Assembly: GCA_029582165.1 (NCBI GenBank)
Contig: CM055870.1
Coordinates: 44,720,513-44,784,512, forward strand
From: Portulaca oleracea
Lineage: Eukaryota; Streptophyta; Magnoliopsida; Caryophyllales; Portulacaceae
Direction of reading: 5' to 3'
Length of the DNA stretch: 64,000 nucleotides
Under the pieces are notes generated by a model that searched no databases, was not told the DNA's origin, and saw only the letters and a program-made list of their open reading frames with translations. Numbering within the stretch: position 1 is the first letter of the stretch; the number at the start of each line of letters is the position of its first letter. Positions 1 through 10,686 of the stretch are shown piece after piece. The translations under genes and the position numbers were made by a program.

Positions 1-923
1 TATAGCTTAAGAACTAAGATTAATTCACCAAAACCAAGTGGAAGGGCCTATACCTCCTAAAGTCTGATTTGCAAGATCAAGTAATTGACCAGAGATTTAG
101 TTAGGGGAAAGTAGGCAAGCTCAGGTACTTCCTAGTCACAACATTACGAAGCTACACCTAAATTAAAGGTTGTGAGAACCTATAACTCACGTAATACACA
201 CCTCTGGTTCTAGTTCCTCAAATATTTCTGAAATTTACTCAAGTGGTATGGACCATATCATATCACACATGTCCGTTCAACTTAGGCCCCAAATTAACCA
301 CTCAAGATATGCATTGAACCATAAGAATTCTAGGCTACTGCTGCAAGCAATATATATTGTATGAAATAGTGCTCCTTTAACTCAAACATCCCCAAATGTT
401 ACAGATTCTCATAGCACTTCACTTTAAAATGTCCTTGTCTCCCATCTCTTCAATACATAATTAGAGGCGTTTATCCCCTTCCTAAACACATCAACCAAGG
501 GAAAAACAAGGGCAATGTAACTATTTTCCACCAATATTGGACATTAAGCAAAACAAACTCTTATTTCACCTTTCTAATTCAAAGGCTAGCCCAACAACCT
601 CAAGAGCAACGTCATACTATAATTTACGCATCATGCTTATGGGATAAAGTAAACTTACATCACCTAAGTGAAAACCAAGGTATAGTTTCTAAACTCTAAC
701 TTGCTTAACCGAACAACTAACAGAAGATCTAATGAGAGAAAAGAAGCGAAACTTAGGCACTTCCAACACAAATACTCTTGCAGACTTGCAACTCTATCTA
801 TCTTTACAACATTGAGAACTTAAGGCACATAAAGTTCACGTAAGTCACATGTTTCCAAGCAACCAAGCATGCAATGAATGAATGCACCACCTAAGGTCGC
901 AGAATCCTTGCTCTGATACCATC
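1..923 (-). mobile_element. Internal leader of a minus-strand LTR retrotransposon, cut by window edge
   Basis: This stretch abuts the LTR at 924. On the minus strand the LTR is followed by 2 bases and then TGGTATCAGAGC (921 to 910), the standard primer-binding site matching the 3' end of plant initiator-Met tRNA. The body of the element therefore runs leftwards off the window. No open frame or protein domain is visible here, which fits an untranslated leader upstream of gag. Lineage cannot be fixed from this alone; Met-tRNA priming with a very long LTR is typical of Tekay/Del chromoviruses (inference). Confidence 0.65.
910..921 (-). other. Primer-binding site (initiator-Met tRNA)
   Basis: Minus-strand TGGTATCAGAGC lies two bases inside the LTR end at 924. 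It is complementary to the 3' end of plant initiator-Met tRNA and marks the start of reverse transcription. It is not itself a tRNA gene. Confidence 0.85.
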
Positions 924-2256
924 TGTAACAGCCCGCTCCCTAATAGGGGCTGTTAAGGTCAATCTCAACCTAATTAAGGTTGAGAAAGGTAAAAAGGAAG
1001 AACTTAGAAACTAATTTTCAAGATTTTCTAAGGAAAATCCGGTAGAGTTCCCTTTATAAAATGGACGTTTCCCATGCTTAAAGCCTTACAACCCTAAAAT
1101 AAACAGACTAAACCAAAATATAACTCAACGGCCACACGCCGGAGCATATCAGGAGCCACACGCTCGGATTACAATCTAAATGCATCAACAACCCAGGCAT
1201 ACCAAATACATTTACAATAAAATTTGAATTACAAAACAATTACTCTCTAAATACATGAACAACTAGAAATACTTCAATCTCCAAATAACTGGTCAGCTCC
1301 TGGTCTTCATATCGACCTGTAAGGGGGAGGGAGAGAGGGGTATGAGCAAACCATAGCCCAGTGGATAACCTGTACCCTAGAACAACCATTAAGAATCAAG
1401 CCACCTAATATAGGAGTCAGCTTAATTCAGTATTCACCCAAGTGCAGTAAAAATATAAATGCATCTCTCAGTCGTTTCATAATTCATCAGGTAGGGAACT
1501 AGGTATAAGGTTTCCATTCAAGCATCCACATGTCTCGTGTGAGGTAACTAAGCGATCTCATATCTTCCAAATCAACTACAGGGGAAAAAGGTAACCTTTT
1601 TGGTCATGAAAATAGTCAGGAAACCATCAAAGGGGCATTGCAAGTACTCTTAGTGTGCTACTAGGCCGCAACCAACTCAATGCACATCATCTTCCTAACA
1701 TAATGATTCCTCAAGTGACTCCTATATTCCCTTTAGCTTCCAAAATGAATAATTACGACGGGATTCACATGTAATGCATCAATCTAATTAAAAGACGCAC
1801 TCAAAGGCTCAAGTATCATATACATATATATAAATCATTAATAACACAACAAGTTCTTTAATCGAATTACAAGACCCTTTTCGAAACTTAACTAGAACAA
1901 GTTTAAATACGCTTCATAATTTAGCACTTCTCAAGTAGCATTCCAATCAAACTTCAAAACCTTTCAAAATCATTCTAAATAAGAAACATAACACCTTCAA
2001 TGTTTAAAAAGTAACTCACACATTCAAAACGCGTAATAATTCATTCAAATTCCATTTTCCATCCATTCATAACCATAATATACTCATTTCCAATAAATCA
2101 ACGATTTCATATAGTCATTTCTTCTTTCCATTGTATGAAAATACCGATACCATGGGCGTAGGGTACTTTCAGCACTCTCCAGTCGGAGCCGGTTTCCCCT
2201 TAAGACAGTTAGTTTAACTTCCCGGGAGTTCTAACGTCGATGGCCTTTATATACTT

Positions 2257-2346
2257 AGCCGATTCAGTTCCGCTTTACAGGTGTAACTCCGGCTTTCCAA
2301 TAGCCGATTCAGTTCCCCTTTACGGGTGTAACTCCGGCTTTCCAAT
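2257..2346. repeat. 45-bp tandem duplication inside the LTR
   Basis: Two adjacent 45-bp units (2257-2301 and 2302-2346), each beginning AGCCGATTCAGTTCC and ending GGCTTTCCAAT, differ at only a few bases. Confidence 0.9.
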
Positions 2347-3348
2347 TAGTCCACAGTACCTAGTGCAATACACCTAGCCCGAAAACCATTTCAAACTCAT
2401 AAATCGCATAACAATTCCATACCATATACTTCTCATCCAAATAGCTTTCCAAATCGTATATAAATGTATATAGAGTAGAAGTATACCTTCCATTCAAATT
2501 AAAATAGCTCAACTGACCAATTTTCCAACCTTTTTCATTTAAGAAATCCAAAAGCTCGAATAACTCAAACGAGTTTTCTCCAATTACGCTAAATCCATTT
2601 AATAAATATTAATGACTTGGAAATGCAAATACTTTTCAACACGCCCTAAAACATTCACTTAAAATCCTTTCTTTTGAATCAAAAACTACACAAACACCTT
2701 TCAATCACACAAACCCATAATAAAAGGGATATAAGTATGTATAAAGAGATCTCAATTCACATATAACGACTAACAAGCAATCTAGTTTCCATTCACACTA
2801 GACTAGAGCATAATTACACTATACTAGATACCAAACCATTGAATCATAAGCTCACAATGTCATTCTTTACGTATATATACTCATCCATGATTCACATATG
2901 CATACTATACTTATAAATAACGAAACTAAGCACATATAACCCGTAGGACACTCATTTACGCACACTGTATTTATAATAGGCCAAATCAATATCAATGCTA
3001 AACCTATTCAAACCTTTTGTGACTACTAAACACATATTCACGTATATAAGGCTCCTTTAAATCATAAAACAACCCAATCTCTATATGTATAACACAACTA
3101 AGACAATATCCACCATAATCAATCGATAGCCCATGAATTTCGACATTTGACCCAATATTCCAATTTGCAATTAAGAACTCCCTCCTCACATACACCATCC
3201 CCAACAAACCTCGACACTCGATGTTCAACCCAAATACCAACAAACTTCCAACTCAGTTATATAATTCAATCCAACCACTCCAATACCATTAATAATTCCA
3301 AGCATATATTGAGTATTCAAAATCTATTAACTAAACCTGAAACTTAAC

Positions 3349-3396
3349 GGTTATTAAGAGGGGACAGAGATTGGTTATTAAGAGGGGACAGAGATT
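3349..3396. repeat. 24-bp perfect tandem duplication inside the LTR
   Basis: Two identical 24-bp units (3349-3372, 3373-3396) starting GGTTATTAAGAGGGG. They lie just before the GC-rich island. Confidence 0.9.
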
Positions 3397-3423
3397 ACCC
3401 ACATCGATTCCCAACTTTGCCAC

Positions 3424-3840
3424 TTAGGGTTTCTGATAGGGACTAGCGTTGGCTGAGAGGGCATCCGCAAAACCTAAACGTTTCAACTCGGTCCGAAACA
3501 CCGCCCCGAGACCTAATTCTAGCAACCCCTTGCTCCTCCTCTGTTTCACGTCGGGCCACCACGGCCCACTGCCGCTGCCGCTGCTTCCCTCTCTCTCGTG
3601 CGCCGAACCACCACGGACCTGCCACCGCGTCGACTGTCGATGACTAAGCGGTGCCGCTACAGTCTCCGCCGCTTCCTCTCTCGGTTTTGGTCGGTCGAAG
3701 GGGTGAAGAAGAGGTTTCCCGACACCCCACCTCAGTCCTTGCGCGTCGGCAGTCGAGGACGACACCCAGGCGGCGTCGCCGCTGCTGCTGTCACCGCCAC
3801 CGCGCACCACCGCTTCTTCTCTCTCTCTCTCTCTTTCTCT
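3424..3840. other. GC-rich, CT-tailed island within the LTR
   Basis: This GC-rich stretch ends in a CT microsatellite. It is open in several frames on both strands (the longest is 128 codons, minus strand), but the predicted peptides are low complexity (Ser, Arg, Gly, Pro) and overlap one another. Comparable GC islands occur in the 7.0-7.4 kb region and in the solo LTR at about 20.45-20.65 kb. I therefore read it as a structural or regulatory part of the LTR (the element reads right to left) and not as a gene. Confidence 0.55.
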
Positions 3841-4309
3841 TTCTCTCTCTCTCTTTCTGTCTACTGTGCGTGCGTTTTTCCCAAAATAAACAAGGGCTTA
3901 CCCCTTTTCTTTGTTTTTTCCCGTGAAACACAAGGGGAAAGAGGGAGTTAGTAAACCCTTTGGTCCTTATCAAATTTTCTCCACTCCAAACAATTGTTAA
4001 TTTCCAATCCTCTTTTTCTTCCATAATTCCTTTGATTGTAAAAATCCTTCACCAAAAATGATAAAAAAATCTCCTACTTCCTTTTATTTTCCTCCTTTCC
4101 AAATCTATAACTCAATTACCAAATAATATAACAAGTCCACCAATTAATAAGTCGACTCCTCCAATAAAATTCTAACCCTAATAAATAAATAAATTTAAAT
4201 ATAATCACATAAAATAAAAATTTAGTCAATAATCCTATAAATACCTAACTAACCCAAATAAGGTCCTTAATTGGGGTAATTACCCTTAATAAAACTCCCG
4301 GATTTTACA

Positions 4310-4939
4310 GTTTTTTTCAGGTAGAATAACCGGTAATTTACTATGTAACTAAGATAGTTAAAAAAATTCAAAGACATTTGTTAGAATCTCCCTAGAAAAT
4401 TCTGTATAAAATTATATCTCCACAAATAAAATTACTTATTACAACAATCACTTCAATTAACCTATCATCAGTCCAGTGTTTCAAAGGTAAAATCAATGAT
4501 AATTACACTTTTTAACTCTGATAGTTGAATTTTTTTAACTATAGTAAAATGTCCCTAATAATATTGCAAGATATTACATTCTTATTTTTTACAATTTTAC
4601 ATATTATTTTTATGTATTTAAATTGAAACACTAGCTAAAACTTAACCTCACACCTACATTCGCTACCCAACTTCCCTCCCAATTATATTTTTTGACATTC
4701 TTTTCATTTATTTTCTTTTACTATTTATGTTTATATACTTTTTTATACCTAACTTATCACCGATTTGTTAAAACGAAAAGAAAATAGTTATTTATTAAGA
4801 AAATATGTATATTAGACACACACAATCATTGTGAGTACGATCCAGTTGTGAATTCAATTAATTTCATATAAATTAAAACAACCATTGTGTAGGGTCAGGC
4901 CTAGCAAATTAAATCTCGAAGTTGGATGGATATGCGATA
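4310..4939. other. AT-rich spacer upstream of the lipid-transfer pseudogene
   Basis: No gene is seen. The stretch is strongly AT-rich. At about 4612-4680 it contains a degenerate copy of the TATA, leader and initiator region that directly precedes the lipid-transfer pseudogene (4940-5015), indicating a local duplication of promoter DNA. Confidence 0.5.
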
Positions 4940-4945
4940 TCCATG

Positions 4946-4953
4946 TATAAATT
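4946..4953 (+). promoter_or_regulatory. Probable TATA box of the nsLTP2 pseudogene
   Basis: TATAAATT lies about 110 bp before the ATG at 5060, leaving room for a start site near 4978 and an untranslated leader of about 80 nt. Placement is by position and motif only. Confidence 0.45.
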
Positions 4954-5059
4954 GAGCACTAACTAAAACTTAACTTCACATATGCATACATTCCCTCTCC
5001 AACATCCACTCCGAAAACATCGACTAATTTTGATCGGTGATTTCCAGGTATCTTCAGCG

Positions 5060-5351
5060 ATGGTTAACAAGGTGGGCGTGGTGGCGATGATGGCGGTGGT
5101 TGCAGTGGCTGTTGCTGATGGTTGAGCCATCGTTGATGGTGGAGGCAGTAACATGCGACACAATGGAGTTGAGCCCTTGTTTTGGAGCTTTCATCTTTAA
5201 CCTGCCACCCTCGGCGTCGTGCTGTGCCAAGTTGAGAGAGCAGCAACCCTGCTTTTGCCAGTATTACAACGACCCAGCCTTTGCCCAATACGTAAACTCT
5301 ACCGGCGCTCAGCGCATTGCTTCCTCCTGCCAAGTTTCTGTCAGCTGCTAA
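5060..5351 (+). pseudogene. Type-2 non-specific lipid-transfer protein, frameshifted
   Basis: Type-2 nsLTPs are small secreted proteins that bind lipids in a pocket held by four disulphides. The mature part is complete: after the AVTC motif it contains C, SPC, an adjacent CC pair, CFC, SSC and a final SC before TAA, which is the full eight-cysteine spacing of the family. The ATG at 5060 opens a hydrophobic signal-peptide-like stretch rich in Val, Ala and Met, but that frame reaches TGA about 20 codons on, before joining the mature frame. A one-base shift near 5105-5130 separates them. The gene is intronless, as is usual for the family. A TATA box and leader-like DNA remain upstream. A sequencing error is possible; otherwise it is a recent pseudogene. 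Confidence 0.8.
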
Positions 5352-7560
5352 TCAATATGTTACTTATGTGCTGATATACTGTTGAATAATTTGTAAAAGT
5401 GAATAAGAGAATAAATGTATTGGTTCTATCAATGTCCAACATGGATAGAATAATGTTATCTCTAGCTCCTAGAGAGTATAAATAAGTTTTCCTAATTAAT
5501 GTCCCAAATGGTCCAATTAAGGTAACTTCTAGCTCTTTATAAGTTAAAGAGTTATATGGATTTACAAATAAATAAACTATGGACTTTGCTAACATGGGTT
5601 CCCATCATTCATAAATTAACATTTTGAACATATCTAATATATTCTTAAACCATCACATATCACAAACAATCACATATTACAATAATAAATACTTCACACA
5701 TAACAACACATTTATTCAAAAAAATAAACTGGACAGATTGCAACACTCGCATAAAACGAACCATAACTTCACTTCCCGTCATCCTATGGGTACGGTTTTG
5801 GACATTCTGGAAACCTTGGGATGTTTACTAAACCTCTTACGTTGACTCCGAGACCTAAAACATACCCTAAGGTCCTCAAAAATAGTTAACTATATAACCT
5901 GTTCAGTTCTGACCTAGGTGCGTTATTTGGGTCCTATCTCAGAATATACACCTCGAAATCCCAAACCGCAAAATTCCTATGAAAGCTAACACACTAAAGT
6001 AGTTCTTAGCCAAACGGTAGGGCTAAAAATCAACTACACAATAAATGGTGACTGATACCGTACGACTCATAAATTCTGTCCAAACTGACCTATCTTTAGC
6101 TCGGGGTTTTTCGGTCCTATTTTAACCCTGTTGTCCCGGGACTCTAACTTGGGTCTCTAAACAGTTCACTTAAGGTCAAATACCTTCCCATTCACCCCCT
6201 AACACAACCAAGGTCAAACTATACTCAAACTAACACCAAATTCTCACATAAACAATTAAATTTTCAAAATAAACATTTACTTTAAAAACCAACCATAAAG
6301 GTCACAATAAAACTCAAATTTTCGGCATTGAACCTTATGGAAATAAACCACGCACAGCAAGGGTACCAAACCTTCACTCATAACAAAAATTTAAATCGTT
6401 TCTAAGTAGGAGGAAAACGATAAAACTCATAATAAAATGTAATATATTATAATAATCAATAACAATACGATTTCCTCATCAAAGATCAAAACTTTACTAA
6501 ACATAGTATAATTTACTTGTAAAAACCATAAGAAGATTTTAACAAGACTTTTTTAAAAGCTATTATATAATAATAATAATAATAATAATCAAATTATATG
6601 AAGCTAATTTACATATTACTTGTAATAAAAATCACATATACGTAAACATAATACTCATATTATAGGAAACTAATAATCATATTATAATCACAATAAGAAC
6701 AAAGAAGCAGAGAAGTAAAAATCAAGAAAATGACTATCTACCACTCTAGATTATAGACACAACTTTATAAGCATGAAATAAATAAATAAAAAAATCAGAT
6801 TAACAATACAATAAGTATGACGCAAGTAAGATTCAGAACATCATATAAAACATGACTTATAGCCATGCAGAACATCATCAAATCAGCTTGCAAGCAAAAA
6901 TAATGCTAATCATAAAGGAGTAATACTCGTAATAAAGAAGAGTAATGAATTAGCCAACATAGGGTATCAAGGTTAGTATTTTACACAGAGGTTTACTGGG
7001 CAGAACGAGCGGCAGCCGGAGCGGGGTTGACAGCAGCGGCGGCGGATGGTGGAGCGTTCACGAGGGTCGGTGTTGGCTAGGGCGACAACGAATCACGGTA
7101 ACAACAACGGCAATAGCAGCGCCCTCTCGAACTGGACAGCGGACGATGGCTGTGACGGTAGCAACGGTCGTGGGGTGGTCGCGGGGCGCCGCGGGGATGT
7201 CGACAGGACTCTCGGTGGCGGCGGACGACGGCAGCCTTGGTGGTGGCGACGCAGCGGTGCGACCTTCAATGACAAAGATCGAGAGAGAGAGAAAGAGGGA
7301 GGAGGAGGACGGTTGTTGGTAAACCATCAATGACGGTTGGTGGTGGCGGCGCAAGTAAGGTCCGTGGCGTAATGCTGCGTGCATCGATCTTGGCAGTGGC
7401 TTGCAAGCAAAAGAGGAAAAGGGGGACAGTTATATTCACGCCATCACTATTCAGTCATAGACCATCCATCCATCATTGTATCACTCATCCACCCTTTTCA
7501 AGAGAGAAAAACCCCTAATAATCCCTCCACTCATCAAACCTCCATCAAGATTCAAGATTG
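5352..7560. mobile_element. Probable old long-LTR fragment, non-coding
   Basis: No gene is seen. From about 5600 the sequence has the same texture as the long LTRs at 924-4309 and 17663-21286: long AT-rich runs with scattered GC phrases, then a GC-rich island (about 7000-7400) open on both strands. A (TAA)n run lies at about 6570-6588. No TG...CA ends or target duplication could be fixed, so this is a likely fragment only. 5352-5600 may hold the 3' flank of the lipid-transfer pseudogene. Confidence 0.4.
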
Positions 7561-8839
7561 AGATCGATTCGAAGAAAAACGAAGATCAAGATTCGAGAAG
7601 AAATTATCAATACTAATAAAAAAAAGTTAGCAAGGGTTAAGATGTTCGAGGCTCCTCGATGAGACCTAAATGTTCCATCAACCATATCTGTCCATAAAAG
7701 TTAGCAAGGGTTAAAATTGCATGCCAATTATCCCAAACTAATAAAAAAAGAAAAAAAATGTAAAACCCCCGCGGGTTTTACAAAAAGTAAAAAAAATGAA
7801 GAAAGGAGAAGAGAGGAAGAAGTACTTGAAGAAGTAGGGGGCTCCCAGGAAGCTCATGCTCTGGATTCGGGTCGTCCAGGCCCATCATGGTCTCCGCTAA
7901 CATCAATGGCACCAGGTTGTAACCTCGAGATATATCTTCAACAATTTGAATCAAGTTTGCCTACCCGGTTCTTTTGCCACCGCGATAGAAGCAAAATTCA
8001 CCAAGAAGACATAATACGAGCACTCGCACTCGTATCACCGGGCCAGATTCCAAATTGTCAAGAGATTGAAAATATTCAACTACGATTTCTTCTCTTCCTT
8101 GGATAAGGTGCGCATCCAAGTAGCAAGCTTCTTCTCAAATGCCATGAGAACTTAGAAGATTGTTGTGACTTTTAGTGAGTTTGATGGAGACTTTTGAGGA
8201 GAGATGATGGATGTTGATCATATGCATAGGGTGGGGTATTATACACCTTCATCCATGATCAAAGTGTAGCAAAACAGTCAGCAAATGATTATATAGTCGT
8301 TGCCCTTAAATCCCATAATTTATGCTATTAGCAACTACTAGCAAAAAAAAAAAAAATCAAAACCCGCGGGGGTTTTGATTCTCCCAGATCCACGCGCGCG
8401 CCTGGCCAAGCCTAGGCCCAATGCCAGCTGAAGAGAAAACTTGCGGGGGTTTTAAGAGGAGTAGGGCCTACCTTCAACGATCAGCCTGTCGTCTTCTGAT
8501 TTGGGCCTTGCTTCTTGTGAATTAAAACGGCCCGTTCATGTATCTTCTATGTTTCGGGTTTTGTTGTTGGCCCAATGACGCTCGGTTCTGAAATTTTTGC
8601 TCGAATTTACTCCGACACTTAAGTTTTATGTTATCTTTTATTTTATTTTCTTTTTGGGGAAGCGGGATTAATTTGGGATTAATCCCGTCATGTAGAAAAT
8701 CATTCAAACATGCATCAATAAAACATGAAGTTGTGCATTCACCAAGTCTTGCATAAAAAAATATATAAATAAAATGCATAAAGAGTCTTGCATTAAAGTA
8801 AAAATAAAAAGTGCAAAATAGTCTTGCATACATTAAAAT

Positions 8840-9720
8840 GCATGGAGTCTTGCTTGGCATCAGTGCGGTCACCACAGGGAGCCCGAATCACCGCTATCCT
8901 CAACCCGATTGTTATCGGCATGTGAAGTTCCAGCATTGGAAGTGCCAGCTGTGCCAAAATAAGTGTCCCAAGAATAGTAATCGGGACCAGGAGCAGTTTG
9001 CACAGGAGGCGATGGTTCAGACAGGGGCACTCTCGAAAGATGTATACTTGACGGTGAAGACATGGAATGCTCCTGTGAAGCGGCTAACAATGAATGATCG
9101 GGAACCTGTCACTCAACAGATGGAGTAGGCCATAGAGGACCGATTCCATAACCGGGGGCTGGCCAACCAGAAGAGGCATATCCTCCTAACTAAGAGTGCC
9201 GAGGCGCAAACCACTCTTGTGAATTCCGTGGGCCACGACGGACCCATCCCAGGAGCCGGAACAAGCCATCCAGCAGAATGAGAACCAGAACCAAAAGAGG
9301 AAGCATCGTAGGGTGCAGGATGTGAAGTAGCGTCATCCACTAGGGCCTGACTGCCAGGATACCCTACGGACGCACCTGAGTCGCGGTCCCTCACCACTAT
9401 CTCCCGACCACGGCGAGCAGAGTGCACTGAAGCTGGAGTACGACGAGAATGAGAAGGTCGGTAGGTGGCGCTTGACTCTAAAGCATCCTCCACCCAATAA
9501 GAATGAGGTTGAGTATCACCACCATACCCAGCACTATGATACGACCCTCCCTAACCAAGTGGCTCCTCCAAGGACATCTGAGCCATGTCCTCTTCCATAC
9601 TCGGAGGACGACGACCTCTACTGCCGAATCTGCTACGATGAAACCTTACTAATACTAACTGCAGATTGCTCAGTTTCTTTTCTAGCATTGCTTCATCATC
9701 TTTGTCACCCAAAAGAAGGA
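8840..9720 (-). pseudogene. Remnant of an antisense extra ORF (C-terminal tail) of the left Tat-like element
   Basis: The minus strand has a long frame from about 9790 to 9113, broken by one in-frame stop near 9550 and followed in other frames to about 8870. The peptide is Ser-, Arg-, Pro- and Gly-rich, with tracts such as RPSHSRRTPASVHSARRG. I read it as the low-complexity tail of the antisense gene that Tat-lineage elements carry between pol and the 3' LTR. The leader just upstream (about 9790-9720) aligns with 15090-15180 of the right element, whose antisense gene encodes a plant mobile domain. Here that domain is missing, so an internal deletion probably joined leader to tail. Function is unknown and identification of the tail is an inference. 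Confidence 0.45.
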
Positions 9721-10149
9721 CATGGCGACGTGGCATGCTCTCATCCACACAAAGGTTGGGCCCCACTTTGATTCCCTTCACGAAGAAAGAAAAAAAGAAA
9801 AAAAAAGAAAAAAGAAGAAAACTCGTGGGGGTTTTGTGGTGTACCTGGCCCAGTTTTGCGGCCAAGTGCCCCTCGTCAGTTAAAGAAAGGTCATAAAACA
9901 CGCGGGGGTTTTCTTTGTCTAAGGCCCAATTCCGCGGTCCAAGATCCCTTCGGCCCATTCGAAGTGAATCATGCAACCCAAAACTGACGACCCAAAGACT
10001 ACGGCCCAAAGGTTTCCAAAATTCAGGTAAAAATCTGAACCTGTTTGCGTTTCCTTAAAATTTAACACTTTGTTTTTTGTGATTTTCAGGTCACTGCTAA
10101 AAAGGGACCATACATCATCCAGTTTCCACATAAAAGTGCAACATCATCA

Positions 10150-10595
10150 GCAACAGTTGTCCAACGTTACCACCTAAAGGTCTCCGACGACATCGTCAAC
10201 ATCAGTCGTCCAACGGTTGCCACCTAAAGGCCTCCGACGACATCGTCAGCATAAGCATAAGTCGTCCAACGGTCACCACTTAAAGGTCTCCGACGACATC
10301 GTCAGCAGCAGTCGTCCAATGGTTACCACCTAAAGGTCTCCGACGACATCGTCAGCATCAGTCGTCCAACGGTTACCACCTAAAGGTCTCTGATGACATC
10401 ATCAGCAGTAGCCGTCCAACGGTTGCCACTTAAAGGTCTCCGACGACATCATCATTAGCAGTCGTCCAACGGTTGCCACCTAAAGGTTTCTGACGACATC
10501 ATCATCATCATCAGCAGTTGTCCAATGGTTGCCACCTAAAGGTCTCCGACGACATCATCAACATCATCCGGTCACCACATAAAAGAGCACCGACA
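10150..10595. repeat. Tandem array of about 50-bp units in the element's 3' untranslated region
   Basis: About eight units of 48-56 bp plus a partial one start near 10157, 10205, 10261, 10310, 10360, 10411, 10462, 10517 and 10568. Each unit carries GTCGTCC at one end and CGACGAC at the other, so every unit can fold into a GTCGTC/GACGAC hairpin. The array ends about 80 bp before the polypurine tract. Tandem repeats at this place are a known habit of plant Tat/Ogre elements, whose 3' untranslated regions are hypervariable. Confidence 0.9.
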
Positions 10596-10671
10596 ATATC
10601 CAGCTTCAAGTCAGACATCAAGAAGACATTATCTCAGGCTACTTTGACCTTCGTCCTATTCGTACTCAATC

Positions 10672-10686
10672 AAAGTGGGGGCTCTA
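10672..10686 (+). other. Polypurine tract of the left element
   Basis: AAAGTGGGGGCTCTA directly precedes the LTR start TGTAGACACC at 10687. It primes plus-strand DNA synthesis, so the adjoining LTR is the 3' one. Confidence 0.8.

Larger units (their letters stand above)
924..4309 (-). mobile_element. 5' LTR (about 3.4 kb) of a minus-strand long-LTR retrotransposon
   Basis: On the + strand the block begins TGTAACAGCC at 924, directly beside the primer-binding site, and the best matching outer end is GATTTTACA at 4309. On the minus strand it therefore reads TGTAAAATCC...GGCTGTTACA, with the TG...CA ends of an LTR. The interior has no gene but contains two short tandem duplications and a GC-rich island at about 3430-3830. 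The same plan (similar length, end motifs, GC island near the outer end) recurs in the solo LTR at 17663-21286. The inner boundary is firm because of the primer site; the outer one at 4309 rests on the end motif only, and its partner LTR is outside the window. Confidence 0.65.
7600..10686 (+). mobile_element. Left Tat-like element: internal 3' region
   Basis: This is the part of a plus-strand Tat-like Ty3/gypsy element that lies between its lost pol region and its 3' LTR. In order it has palindromic words (7762, 8359, 8437), an antisense reading frame on the minus strand (about 9720-8840), two more words (9818, 9895), a conserved leader block, an array of about 50-bp tandem repeats (10150-10590) and a polypurine tract. 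From about 9720 to 10100 it is alignable in inverted orientation with 14770-15180 of the right element. Examples are the shared GACCTGAAAATCA and TACCTG...TTGGGCCG blocks. No gag, protease or reverse transcriptase is visible, and the left boundary is not resolved. Confidence 0.6.

Noticed and set aside
910..921. Fragment of an initiator-Met tRNA gene
   Set aside because: It is only the 12-nt tRNA 3'-end match at an LTR boundary, that is, a primer-binding site.
3424..3810. 128-codon minus-strand frame (and overlapping + frames) in the GC-rich island
   Set aside because: Low-complexity composition, several equally long overlapping frames on both strands, and location inside an LTR; no protein family recognised.
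7046..7384. Overlapping frames of about 95-108 codons on both strands
   Set aside because: Same GC-island effect as at 3.4-3.8 kb; Gly/Arg/Ser-rich shadows of each other.
7624..7715. Two copies of AAAGTTAGCAAGGGTTAA about 74 bp apart as a target-site duplication
   Set aside because: Nothing between or around them has element ends; could be a simple local duplication.
7717..8106. 129-codon + frame
   Set aside because: Begins with low-complexity Lys/Glu sequence across a palindromic word and matches no family; likely chance within retroelement DNA.
10150..10595. CRISPR-like array
   Set aside because: Units are wholly repetitive without unique spacers, and the DNA is plant nuclear; it is a tandem repeat of a retroelement 3' region.
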